DNA of 8,867 bases from JAENVU01 sp031430375. GTDB lineage: Bacteria > Actinomycetota > Acidimicrobiia > IMCC26256 > JAENVU01. Location of the stretch: positions 1 through 8,867 of the forward strand of contig JANPBJ010000015.1 of the NCBI GenBank assembly GCA_031430375.1, in the 5' to 3' direction. The translations under genes were made by a program, and so were the position numbers. A model generated the notes under the pieces. The model had not been told where the DNA came from and searched no databases. It worked only from the letters and a program-made list of their open reading frames with translations. Each line of letters starts with the position of its first letter. Position 1 is the stretch's first letter. Below, in pieces: positions 1 to 6,356 of the stretch.

Positions 1-245
1 CTCGGCGCTGATGTGTCGGGAATCGATGCGTCACTTGATGAAGCTGGTCGTATCTCGGGAACCATCACCGGTGCCTCGGGGAGTGTTGCGAAGCAGGTCT
101 GGGTGACGGCGTACGACTCGAATGGCCAGTGGGGGGGCGCCGCCCTGACCTGCTTCGCAACACTCCCCGAGGCACCGGTGATGGTTCCCGAGATACGACC
201 AGCTTCATCAAGTGACGCATCGATTCCCGACACATCAGCGCCGAG
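1..245. repeat. Perfect 99-bp inverted repeat with 47-bp centre, probable fold-back
   Basis: Positions 1-99 are the exact reverse complement of 147-245, separated by a 47-bp centre at 100-146. The arms reach the window edge, so the full palindrome may be longer. The arm at 147-245 is coding sequence of the minus-strand repeat protein. Read on the plus strand, the left arm gives the same protein and then continues through the centre as WVTAYDSNGQWGGAA, which aligns with the matching strand of the other domains (for example YVFAYDDSGNSAGFAA). Read on the minus strand across 147, the continuation (RAAPPHWPFESY) does not resemble the family. The centre is therefore the natural continuation of the gene, and the sequence flips strand between 146 and 147. 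This suits a chimeric read or contig-end artefact better than a natural cruciform, although a real inversion is not excluded. Confidence 0.9.
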
Positions 246-1736
246 GACGACGACAACGGGGTCCGCGGACGTCTGATCCGCTTTGTCGTTCCACCACTCG
301 CTCGCGCGGACACCTCTCGGGTCCTGAAACTCGAGCGCGTACGTCCCGGCCTTCAGGCCTCGGATGCGGTAGGAACCCACCGAGTCAGCGGCCGCGAAGC
401 CCGCCGAGTTCCCTGAATCGTCGTACGCGAACACGTAGGCACCCGAAATCGGGTCTCCAGACGCGTTCGTGACGGTGCCTGATATCGATGCATTTGCCAG
501 TAGTGCCGCGTTGATCCCGGGCTTGTCGACTCCCTGCTGCACGGGAACGTCAGTGATCGACGCTAAATCGGTCGCGTCGTCGAAGTACTCCGACCGATAG
601 CCCTGTTCCGGGTCGCTGAATGAGACCGTGTAGACACCGGTCTCCAGAGGAAGGACCGAGTAGCCGCCCAGCGCGTTGGTTGTCGCGCAGCGGTACGTCG
701 AGAAGTCGGGCAGGTAGGCACACACGGAGATCCCCGCGAGCAGAACGCCCGTCTCGTCGGTGACGGTGCCAGTGATCGATCCCCCGAGCGCAACCACGAC
801 GTCCACGCCAGCTGTGTCCGCGCGAGTGGCAACAGTGATATCCGTCGCTCTAGGTGGCGACAAGTAGCGGCCAGTCGGATCCTGCCATCCGACCGAGAAC
901 GTGCCACTCGGCAGAGAGTCGATCGTATAGCCACCATCGGCATCGGACGTTCCGCATTCCTGGCCCGAGTCGCCGACGAGCGTGCACGCGCGTATGCCCG
1001 ATACCGGCGCATCGGCTGAATCCGTGACGGTTCCGCTGATGGATCCGCCCTGGGCCAGGGTGCCGTCGATCGAGGTGGTGGTGTTGGGTGCGGTGACGGA
1101 GACCGGGGTCGCATCCGCTTCCTTCGCGACATTGTCGTAATAGACGTGCTGATGCCCGCCGCCGCTGTCATCCCGGAACTCGATTGTGTAGCTACCGGTT
1201 CGGAGGCCTCGTATCTCGTACGTGCCGTCCGAGGCAGTCGCCGCGGAGACTGAGCCCGATGCGGCGGGACCCGTCGCTATCACTGTCGCGTGCGGGATCG
1301 CGACGCCACCGGATTCCGTGACGGATCCGGCGATGGACCCCCCCGGGTCGAGCGCGGCATCGATTCCAGGGGTGAGGTGGGCGGACGTCACCGTGACGGC
1401 TGTGCCCTCCCACCAGTAGGTGGCGTCCGGATACGCCTCGTCGATGTACCCGCGATCCGAACAATCATGGAATACGACCCGATAGGCCCCGGGTGTGAGA
1501 CTTGAGACGGTGTAGGTGCCATCGGCAGCGGTGATCGCCTTTGGGTCTCCCTCGAAACCGGGGAAAGAGAAGTTTGAGAATGCGTAGACACAGATGCCTG
1601 AAAGGGCGGAGCCGTTGGCGTCGGTAACTGCACCCGAAATGGACCCGTCAGCCGCGGCGGCGGCGGCGGGGAAACCCGAGACGAACAGGATCACGGCGAC
1701 AAGCGCTGCACCGATCCTGCCCCCTCGACTCGTCAA
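147..1736 (-). CDS. Secreted repeat protein with SpaA/carboxypeptidase-regulatory-like beta domains (3' end missing)
   Basis: Exactly 530 codons are open from a TTG start to the fold-back edge, with no stop, so the C-terminus is missing. Residues 1-29 form a signal peptide: basic RGGR, a hydrophobic stretch AALVAVILFVSGF, and an alanine run before D30. Six domains of roughly 85-100 residues follow, opening near residues 31, 133, 231, 319, 416 and 513. Each starts with a G-S-I-S-G-T-V-T-D-like strand, continues with a V-x-A-Y strand and has a D-G-x-Y-x-I-x-x-L-x-x-G-x-Y-x-V-x-F core. This is the transthyretin/prealbumin-like fold of carboxypeptidase regulatory and SpaA/Cna-B proteins, usually stalks or adhesive modules on exported proteins; a structural surface role is inferred. 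No catalytic domain is visible. The 530 residues contain no methionine after the start, and TTG is supported by AGGAGG seven bases upstream. A sorting signal or anchor, if present, would lie in the missing end. Confidence 0.85.
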
Positions 1737-1749
1737 CTCGCCCCCTCCT
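1737..1749 (-). promoter_or_regulatory. Ribosome-binding site that fixes the TTG start
   Basis: On the minus strand a full AGGAGG (1749-1744) is followed by a seven-base spacer and TTG at 1736. This is an ideal Shine-Dalgarno arrangement. It decides the start of the repeat protein, which has no ATG anywhere in its frame. Confidence 0.8.
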
Positions 1750-1770
1750 GCGCTGCCCCGCTGTCGGTCG

Positions 1771-1800
1771 AGTCTTGCGAGCGCCGGGCTCCCGCGTCAA
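1771..1800 (-). promoter_or_regulatory. Possible promoter of the repeat-protein gene
   Basis: On the minus strand TTGACG (1800-1795) is followed, after 18 bases, by AAGACT (1776-1771), about 35 bases before the TTG start. The -35 element is good and the -10 is weak. The -35 lies just beyond the recognisable IS6 relic, so the insertion could have supplied or displaced the promoter. This is inference only. Confidence 0.25.
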
Positions 1801-1806
1801 ATAGGT

Positions 1807-1867
1807 CTCGATCCGATTGTTCGCGCACTTCTCCACGTTGTGAAACGCCGCCGGCCGCAACAGTGCC
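1807..1867 (-). pseudogene. Relic of an IS6-family transposase
   Basis: Translated on the minus strand, 1854-1807 gives PAAFHNVEKCANNRIE. It matches PAAFHNTEQYANNRVE in the intact IS6-family transposase of this window (its residues 160-175) at 12 of 16 positions, ending on the catalytic glutamate. Directly before it, at 1867-1857, is GGCACTGTTGC, the conserved terminal sequence of IS6-family elements. After the glutamate the similarity stops. The piece is too diverged to come from the copies at 3043-4228, so it marks an older, heavily deleted relative. It sits between two minus-strand genes and just upstream of the repeat-protein gene's control region. Confidence 0.65.
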
Positions 1868-1908
1868 CATTGGAATACTCGGCGTCGGCATGTTCGGATC
1901 GAGCTGAT

Positions 1909-2865
1909 CTACACCGGGTGACCGTGTGACGCGAGCCACGCGAACTGTTCCTCCAGTGACACGATCTCTGAGGGCACCGCTGGATCTAGGGTTGGGAGCA
2001 TCGGGTGGCCTTGAGGTTCTTTTCCAGCTTCCTGCACGTCCTCGCCGATGAGGACGACCGTGGAGACGCCCCCTCGCGCAAATGGCCATGGCCAAGCGTT
2101 CCGGCGTGCTCCGTTACAACAGACCCGATATCCGATGGGTTCGAGTTGTCGCCGCAGATCCGTGAGGCACTCAAACACGTCATTGCCGTCCCCCGTCCAC
2201 GAGTCTGATTGCCTCGAGCGGAGGACCATTCGAGACACTTGCCGGCCGCGTAGGTCCGCGAATGGATTGAGCGCCCGTATCTCGCAACTCCAATCTGCCT
2301 CCGTCCCATCCGGCAACAGAATGGAAACTTGGGTTGCCGTTGGCGCCTGCTCGGGGACGGGCGGCGGGACGCCGCCGGTTGCAGCAATCCACCAGCGCCG
2401 ATCGAGAGGCATCCGCTCGATTGATTCGATGCTCAACTCGCGGCCGTCGGAATCCATGGCCTGCCCCTTGAGTGCGTGCTGAACGAAATCGGCTGGGAGT
2501 CGAACCGAATGTTCTCGGACGTAATGTGCGAGGCCGTCCGGCCAAAGGTACGCACCGTCAGAACGCTCGCCGCACCCGTTCGCGGTGCCGCAGATCCGGC
2601 AAGGCGACAAGCCCGCAGCGACGCGGACCATGACACCGGCGTCGAGATAACTCGCCACCGCGTTTCGCTCCTGGCGTGACACTGCGCCGTCGACAAACTC
2701 CATAGCGTTCGGCAATACGGCGCTGCCTTCGGCACCAGCCCGCAGACTCTCCTGAGGAGCGGCACGCTTTCGCGTCCTGTCACGCGCATGCCACAAAGTT
2801 CTGCGCCGACGGGGCGTCTCACCATCAGCGATGGCGGCCCAGTAGCCGATCAGCCGCAGTTCCAT
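1909..2865 (-). CDS. Conserved hypothetical protein, two apparent modules
   Basis: 318 residues from ATG at 2865 to TAG. No signal peptide or membrane segment is seen, so it is probably cytoplasmic. The N-terminal module (about residues 1-165) carries an ordered motif set at 86-127: SPCRICG, NGCGE, SDGAYLWPDGLAHYVREH, then VRLPADFV. C89 and C92 with H114 and H119 could bind a metal; that is inference. Residues 15-50 are arginine-rich and low in complexity. The C-terminal module (about 190-318) contains FECLTDLRRQLEPIGYRVCCNGARRNAWP. From memory, both motif sets occur in actinobacterial proteins of unknown function, usually as separate short proteins, so a fusion is suspected. The ribosome-binding site is weak (GGCGAGA). 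The open frame extends about 100 codons further upstream through IS6 end repeats, which is unlikely to be translated. No function can be assigned. Confidence 0.75.
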   Translation of the reverse strand: MELRLIGYWAAIADGETPRRRRTLWHARDRTRKRAAPQESLRAGAEGSAVLPNAMEFVDGAVSRQERNAVASYLDAGVMVRVAAGLSPCRICGTANGCGERSDGAYLWPDGLAHYVREHSVRLPADFVQHALKGQAMDSDGRELSIESIERMPLDRRWWIAATGGVPPPVPEQAPTATQVSILLPDGTEADWSCEIRALNPFADLRGRQVSRMVLRSRQSDSWTGDGNDVFECLTDLRRQLEPIGYRVCCNGARRNAWPWPFARGGVSTVVLIGEDVQEAGKEPQGHPMLPTLDPAVPSEIVSLEEQFAWLASHGHPV

Positions 2866-2898
2866 TCTCGCCAGTATCGGTCGACGCTCGTAGCCTCG
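2866..2898 (-). promoter_or_regulatory. Possible promoter placing transcription start close to the ATG
   Basis: On the minus strand TTGGAC is followed, after about 19 bases, by GATACT, then seven bases and the ATG at 2865. The spacing would give a leaderless or nearly leaderless transcript, which is common in actinobacteria and would explain the poor ribosome-binding site. Both hexamers are imperfect, so this is tentative. Confidence 0.2.
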
Positions 2899-2963
2899 TC
2901 CAACAAGATGCGTCGGTCGCGCGCACACCGCATTCAGGTGCGGCCGCATCGGATTCGTTGCGC

Positions 2964-3024
2964 GGCACTGTTGCATTAGCGCACGGTCGCGTCGGCCAGC
3001 GAGGGTAGCGGGATGACGCCTCGC
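2964..3024 (+). mobile_element. IS6-family left-end remnant (first of four)
   Basis: Begins with GGCACTGTTGCATTAGCGCA, an IS6-family terminal repeat. ATG follows at 3013, exactly 49 bases from the tip, the same distance as in the two better-preserved copies downstream. Only four transposase codons (M-T-P-R) remain before the next left end begins at 3025. The body of the element is gone. Confidence 0.75.
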
Positions 3025-3042
3025 GGCACTGTTGCGTTGGCG
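3025..3042 (+). mobile_element. IS6-family left-end remnant (second of four)
   Basis: GGCACTGTTGCGTTGGC followed by one G is the first 17-18 bases of an IS6-family left end. It is cut off by the tip of the next element at 3043. Too little remains to place it within the family, but the bases match the tip of the intact copy at 3402. Confidence 0.7.
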
Positions 3043-3401
3043 GGCGCTGTTGCATTGGCGCACAAGCGCGTTCGGCCGTGAAGGTGGCGTGATGAGGCCT
3101 CGTCGTTCCCGTCCGGTACCCGTCGTTGCATACTCGGCGTTCAAGGGTTTCCGGTTCCCGCCGGAGATCATCGTCCTCGCGCTGCGGTGGTATCTGCGGT
3201 ATGGACTCTCCTATCGCGATGTCGAAGAGCTGCTCGGTGAGCGTGGGATCGAGGTCGATCACGTCACGATCTACCGGTGGGTGCAGCGCTTCACGCCGCT
3301 CCTCGCGGATGCGGCCGTGCCATGTCGACACCTGGTCGGTGACCGTTGGTATGTGGACGAGACGTACGTGAAGGTCCCAGGCCGCTGGCGTTACTTGTAC
3401 C
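3043..3401 (+). mobile_element. Truncated IS6-family element (third left end)
   Basis: Starts with GGCGCTGTTGCATTGGCGCA, carries the standard 49-base leader, then the first 103 codons of a transposase. It is broken at 3402 by the tip of the complete element. Its right part is not found beyond 4228, so the rest was deleted rather than merely split. The coding part differs from the intact copy at 10 of 103 residues, so the two are related but distinct elements rather than a recent duplication. Confidence 0.85.
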
Positions 3402-3451
3402 GGCACTGTTGCGTTGGCGCAAGGTCGCGCCAGTCGGTGAGGGTTACGTGA
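3092..3451 (+). pseudogene. Truncated IS6-family transposase
   Basis: ATG at 3092 with AAGG about eight bases upstream. The first 103 residues are genuine transposase: a basic start (MRPRRSRP), the FKGFRFPPEII segment, the helix-turn-helix region around SYRDVEELLGERGIEVDHVTIYRW, and the first catalytic aspartate in RWYVDETYVK. The second aspartate and the glutamate are missing, so it cannot catalyse transposition. From 3402 the frame reads through the left end of the intact copy, adds a foreign tail (HCCVGARSRQSVRVT), and stops at TGA 3449-3451. That stop shares its A with the ATG of the intact transposase. If transcribed, it would make a 119-residue protein that keeps the DNA-binding domain, and it could couple translation to the full-length gene. 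Confidence 0.8.
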
Positions 3452-4228
3452 TGAGGCTTCGTCGTTCCCGTCCGATACCCGTCGTTCCAGGATCGGCGTT
3501 CAAAGGGTTCCGGTTCCCACCGGAGATCATCGTCCTCGCGCTGCGGTGGTATCTGCGGTATGGGCTCTCCTACCGCGATGTCGAAGAACTGCTCGGTGAG
3601 CGGGGCATCGAGGTCGACCACGTCACGATCTACCGGTGGGTACAACGCTTCACACCACTCCTGGCCGACGCGGCTGGGCCGTGCCGCCATGCGATCGGTG
3701 ACCGCTGGTTCGTGGACGAGACCTACGTGAAGGTCGCCGGCCGGTGGCGCTACGTGTACCGGGCCGTTGATCAGTACGGTCAGATCATCGACGTGCTCGT
3801 CTCAGCTCGACGCGACCTCCGGGCAGCACGACGATTCTTCAGCGCAGCACTCCGCGCCCACGGTGAACCCATCGAGGTCGTCACCGACCGGGCACCCGCG
3901 TTGCGGGCCGCGATCGAAGGCCTCATGCCCGCCGCGTTCCATAACACCGAGCAGTACGCAAACAATCGTGTGGAGTGCGACCACGGTCGACTCAAAGCCC
4001 GACTCCGTCCGATGCGTGGACTCAACCGCGACCACACCGCGCGCGTGATCATCCGCGGTCACGCGCTCATGCAGAACATCCGACACGGTCACTACGAACT
4101 CGGCATCGACGCGCCCGCTCACCGGTGCATCGAGACCGCGTTCACCGAACTCGCCCGAACGATCTGAACCCGGAACAGGACAGGAATACGGTTCACCGCG
4201 GCCTGATCCGAATCAACGCAACAGTGCC
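3402..4228 (+). mobile_element. Complete IS6-family insertion sequence, 827 bp
   Basis: The left tip at 3402 and the right tip ending at 4228 form a 15-bp perfect terminal inverted repeat (GGCACTGTTGCGTTG). The GGCACTGTTGC core is typical of the family that includes IS26. Size (827 bp), a single transposase gene and a 49-base left leader all fit. IS6-family elements normally leave 8-bp target duplications. Here the eight bases before the left tip (CTTGTACC) and after the right tip (TCCTGTGT) do not match, so the present flanks were not joined by one simple insertion. This fits adjacent deletion or recombination between copies. The element looks intact and possibly active. Confidence 0.9.
3451..4167 (+). 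CDS. IS6-family DDE transposase
   Basis: 238 residues from ATG at 3451, preceded by GAGGG about seven bases upstream; the length is typical of the family. It catalyses replicative transposition of the IS that carries it, cutting and joining at the GGCACTGTTGC ends. Residues 1-66 hold the helix-turn-helix region (YGLSYRDVEELLGERGIEVDHVTIYRW). The catalytic triad is complete: D89 in RWFVDETYVK, D146 in VVTDRAPA and E175 in NNRVECDHGRLK, with the family's conserved lysine seven residues later (K182). No frameshift or stop is seen. It is the only gene in the element and lies 61 bp inside the right end. The stop of the truncated transposase upstream overlaps its start codon, so read-through transcription could drive both. 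Confidence 0.92.
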   Translation: MRLRRSRPIPVVPGSAFKGFRFPPEIIVLALRWYLRYGLSYRDVEELLGERGIEVDHVTIYRWVQRFTPLLADAAGPCRHAIGDRWFVDETYVKVAGRWRYVYRAVDQYGQIIDVLVSARRDLRAARRFFSAALRAHGEPIEVVTDRAPALRAAIEGLMPAAFHNTEQYANNRVECDHGRLKARLRPMRGLNRDHTARVIIRGHALMQNIRHGHYELGIDAPAHRCIETAFTELARTI

Positions 4229-4773
4229 TCCTGTGTCGTCGTTACGAAGCCAGAACCACGTTCCCGGCTCGTGGCGGATCGCCCCCATGAGATCAGCGGA
4301 CTCACCCAACAGACGCGTCTTCGGTCGCACCTGGCGCATTGGACGGAAGGCAGGCACCCTTGCGGTCGCCTTCGCCGCTGCCCCGCGATGCGATGGTGTC
4401 GATCCCGCGGTGACGAGGAGTAGCGGAAGGGATCTCCACGCGATCAGGCATCACTGGAGCCAGGGCCCACAGCCCGATCTCACTCGCGTGGTGTTCCAGC
4501 ATGAGCATCCCGATCCGAGCGGTTCAGCAGCCCGAATCGACCCCCGCTACCCGATGCCGGCGAAGGCTATGCGATTGCTGGATCTATGCGCATGGATCGG
4601 CAATCCGGCGACGCCCGCGTTGCGCTCACGCCCGCGACCGAGGAACCGCTAGCGCGGTACTCCGGTTGTCGCCGCTTACGATGCCCAGTCTGGAGCACCG
4701 AGCGGCCCGCGCCGACCTCGTCGACTACTTCTCGCCCACGATCCCCGCATCGCAGACACGAGCCGCTGCCGCC
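4229..4773. other. Stretch with no supported gene
   Basis: About 545 bases between the right tip of the IS6-family element and the decayed frame at 4774. Open frames exist on both strands but overlap one another, carry high-GC shadow composition and match nothing I recognise. A 40-residue frame on the plus strand (4681-4803, starting MPSLEHRAARADLVDYF) looks mildly gene-like but has no clear ribosome-binding site and overlaps the decayed minus-strand frame. No terminator, tRNA or repeat was seen. Confidence 0.4.
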
Positions 4774-5082
4774 CTAGAGACTGTCGAACAGGCCCATCAG
4801 TGACTCGTCCTCGTCGTGGGTCAGGAACTCGTCAACGTGGCGCCGGTGACTTCATCGAAGGTGCCATCGTGGAAGGTGTCAGGGACCACGGCCCAGGGCT
4901 TTCGAGTCATCGGGTGCGGCCAGGTCGAGATCGCACCGCGGGTAGTCCGTGACCTGCTGTACCAGGCCGTCGCAGGTGACGGTGCCAGCGCGTTACTGCT
5001 GGATGCGTTCGGCGACGCTGACTGTCTCGTCAGGGTCTTGGTTCGGGGTGGTGTCACTCCGGCCCCTCGGCGGGTGCTGCTG
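4774..5082 (-). pseudogene. Probable decayed gene of unknown function
   Basis: On the minus strand the end (4836-4774) reads VDEFLTHDEDESLMGLFDSL and a stop, an acidic, natural-looking C-terminus. Its frame is closed just upstream at 4854. Immediately before it, one frame over, is VVPDTFHDGTFDEVTGA, and before that, in another frame, VQQVTDYPRCDLDLAAPDDSKALG. The simplest reading is one gene broken by at least two single-base indels, lying downstream of the helix-turn-helix gene and in the same direction. I do not recognise the family. Ordinary noncoding DNA with chance coding-like segments remains possible. Confidence 0.3.
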
Positions 5083-5265
5083 TTAGAGGCGTCCCGTCTT
5101 CCGCGCCCAGGTCTCGACGTCTCGCCTGAGCCAGATCCTGCCTGATGCCAGCTCTGCGACGGGTTTCGGGAAGTCGCTGTGAGTGCGCGTGATGGCGTCG
5201 ACGCGTTGACGCGTGACGCCGAGCATCTCGGTGATTTCGGCGACACCCACGAGTTCGAGCCGCAT
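5083..5265 (-). CDS. Small helix-turn-helix DNA-binding protein (AlpA/excisionase-like)
   Basis: 60 residues from ATG at 5265 to TAA. Residues 6-27 (VGVAEITEMLGVTRQRVDAITR) form a helix-turn-helix. Then DFPKPVAELASGRIWLRRDVETWARKTGRL supplies the wing and closing helix seen in MerR/AlpA-type excisionase folds, so a DNA-binding regulator or recombination directionality factor is likely. An in-frame stop lies three codons upstream of the ATG, which fixes the start. There is no proper ribosome-binding spacing, but TAGAGT ends six bases before the ATG, compatible with a leaderless transcript. The gene is divergent from the recombinase-like gene and shares its control region, so it may regulate that operon. 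The DNA target and any role in mobility are inferred. Confidence 0.8.
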   Translation of the reverse strand: MRLELVGVAEITEMLGVTRQRVDAITRTHSDFPKPVAELASGRIWLRRDVETWARKTGRL

Positions 5266-5319
5266 CCCCTGACTCTAGGGACGGGTTGAGACACGACGAG
5301 GGATTACTCCACGGCCTTT

Positions 5320-5363
5320 CTATTGTCCTATGACTATAGCGGCGTGCTATTGTCTTGGGACAA
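5320..5363 (+). promoter_or_regulatory. Candidate promoter and operator between divergent genes
   Basis: CTATTGTC occurs twice in direct repeat (5320-5327 and 5347-5354), 27 bp apart start to start. The second copy leads into a palindrome, TTGTC-TTGG-GACAA (5350-5363). TTGTCC (5323-5328) and TATTGT (5348-5353) could serve as -35 and -10 with a 19-bp spacer for the rightward operon, putting the palindrome over the -10. The local A+T content is higher than in the neighbouring genes. The 60-residue helix-turn-helix protein is an obvious candidate binder, but that is inference. Confidence 0.4.
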
Positions 5364-5438
5364 CATCAGTCGTCAATGCCCCGGCGGGTGCGGAAACACC
5401 CCCGGGGCGTGGCCGGAACCCGTATGAGGGGTGCCGAC

Positions 5439-6356
5439 GTGGGTGAGCCTAGGCAGACGCGGGGACAGTCTCTGTCCGGCGAATTGGAGCGAGAGCTGGG
5501 TCTCGTCGCGTCTGCACTGGCCTCCTCCGGCGTGCTGTCGGACCAGAGCTTCGCCCGCATGGTCGACCTGCACGCTCGGTTCGGCCGGTTCGCCGATCGT
5601 GGCTTCGGGGTCGAACGCCTAAATCTTGTGACGCGCTCGCAGGCTGGCGATTTCGTACGGGCGCGGGGCCGGGATCGGCGCGCTCCGTCGACGGCGACGA
5701 TGCATCTGCGCCGCTCCGCGATCCGTCTGCTGTTCCGCACCGCCCGCGAGCTCGGTCTCGTGTCGGGTAATCCGACGCTGGATCTCCGGCTCGAGCCACG
5801 CTCCGGCGTTGCGGGGCGGCCGTTGACCGATGATGAGGTCGCGATTTGTCGGACTGCGGCGTTGCAGTCGTTGACGAGCACGCGACTTTCGGCGGCGTGG
5901 GCGCTGTCGGAAGCCACCGCGCGCACCGCCGAGCTCCCGCACCTTCTCATCGCGGATCTGGATCTCGATCATGCCCGGGTCTGGTTGCACGGAAGCCCAC
6001 GCACCGATCCTCGATGGGGAACCGTTGACGAGTGGGGTGTCCGCCAACTCGCGCGACACGTCCGGAACCTCGGAGACGATCCGGACCCGCGAATCCAGTT
6101 GACCTACTCAGGTTCGGGGTCGGCGGAGAGTCGGCAGGCTGCGTCGTGTCTGGCGATCGGGGAGACCCTGCGCCGCGCTGGGTTGGGCGATGAGCCCGAC
6201 GTGCGGCCGTTGTCGGTTGCTGCGTGGGCCGGCGCGCGGGTCTTCGCCGAGACCGGTCGCATCGAGATGGCGGCGTCGGCGCTCGGGGTGCGCAGTTTGG
6301 ATCGCGCGGCGCGATTGATCGGTTTCGACTGGCACGACGCGGACGGTCCCGCATGA
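5439..6356 (+). CDS. Tyrosine-recombinase-like protein lacking key catalytic residues
   Basis: 305 residues from GTG at 5439, chosen because GAGGGG lies seven bases upstream; ATG at 5424 or 5376 and TTG at 5355 are alternatives in the same frame. Residues about 35-120 resemble the alpha-helical core-binding domain of phage integrases/Xer proteins (TATMHLRRSAIRLLFRTARE, then NPTLDLRLEP). Residues 128-305 follow the catalytic-domain plan: RPLTDDEVAICR, the first arginine site in SEATARTAELP (R162), a strand LIADLDLDHARVWL, and the ending VFAETGRIEMAASALG then LDRAARLIGFDW. The usual HxxR box is replaced by PLSVAAWAG, and the tyrosine position reads L293 (ARLIGFDW where active enzymes have ARYIGYDW-like sequence). 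No tyrosine lies in the last 80 residues. It should not cleave DNA by the usual chemistry, so a DNA-binding accessory role is inferred. It overlaps the next gene by ATGA. Confidence 0.7.
   Translation: MGEPRQTRGQSLSGELERELGLVASALASSGVLSDQSFARMVDLHARFGRFADRGFGVERLNLVTRSQAGDFVRARGRDRRAPSTATMHLRRSAIRLLFRTARELGLVSGNPTLDLRLEPRSGVAGRPLTDDEVAICRTAALQSLTSTRLSAAWALSEATARTAELPHLLIADLDLDHARVWLHGSPRTDPRWGTVDEWGVRQLARHVRNLGDDPDPRIQLTYSGSGSAESRQAASCLAIGETLRRAGLGDEPDVRPLSVAAWAGARVFAETGRIEMAASALGVRSLDRAARLIGFDWHDADGPA

Noticed and set aside
13..276. Plus-strand open frame at the left edge
   Set aside because: Its first 45 codons copy the minus-strand repeat protein through the inverted repeat, and the rest is antisense to that gene. 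It follows from the fold-back and is not a separate gene.
563..1171. 202-residue minus-strand frame with an ATG
   Set aside because: It is out of frame with the clear repeat-domain protein on the same strand, is rich in Arg/Ser/Pro and lacks any recognisable domain.
2964..3062. CRISPR-like or regulatory tandem repeat
   Set aside because: The spaced GGCACTGTTGC units are IS6-family tips with irregular spacing set by truncated elements, not a repeat-spacer array.
2866..3171. Upstream extension of the 318-residue protein to an earlier start
   Set aside because: The extra 102 codons are antisense to IS6-family end repeats and the truncated transposase, so they are unlikely to be translated as part of this protein.
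3394..4236. 8-bp target duplication around the intact IS
   Set aside because: The flanking octamers CTTGTACC and TCCTGTGT do not match.
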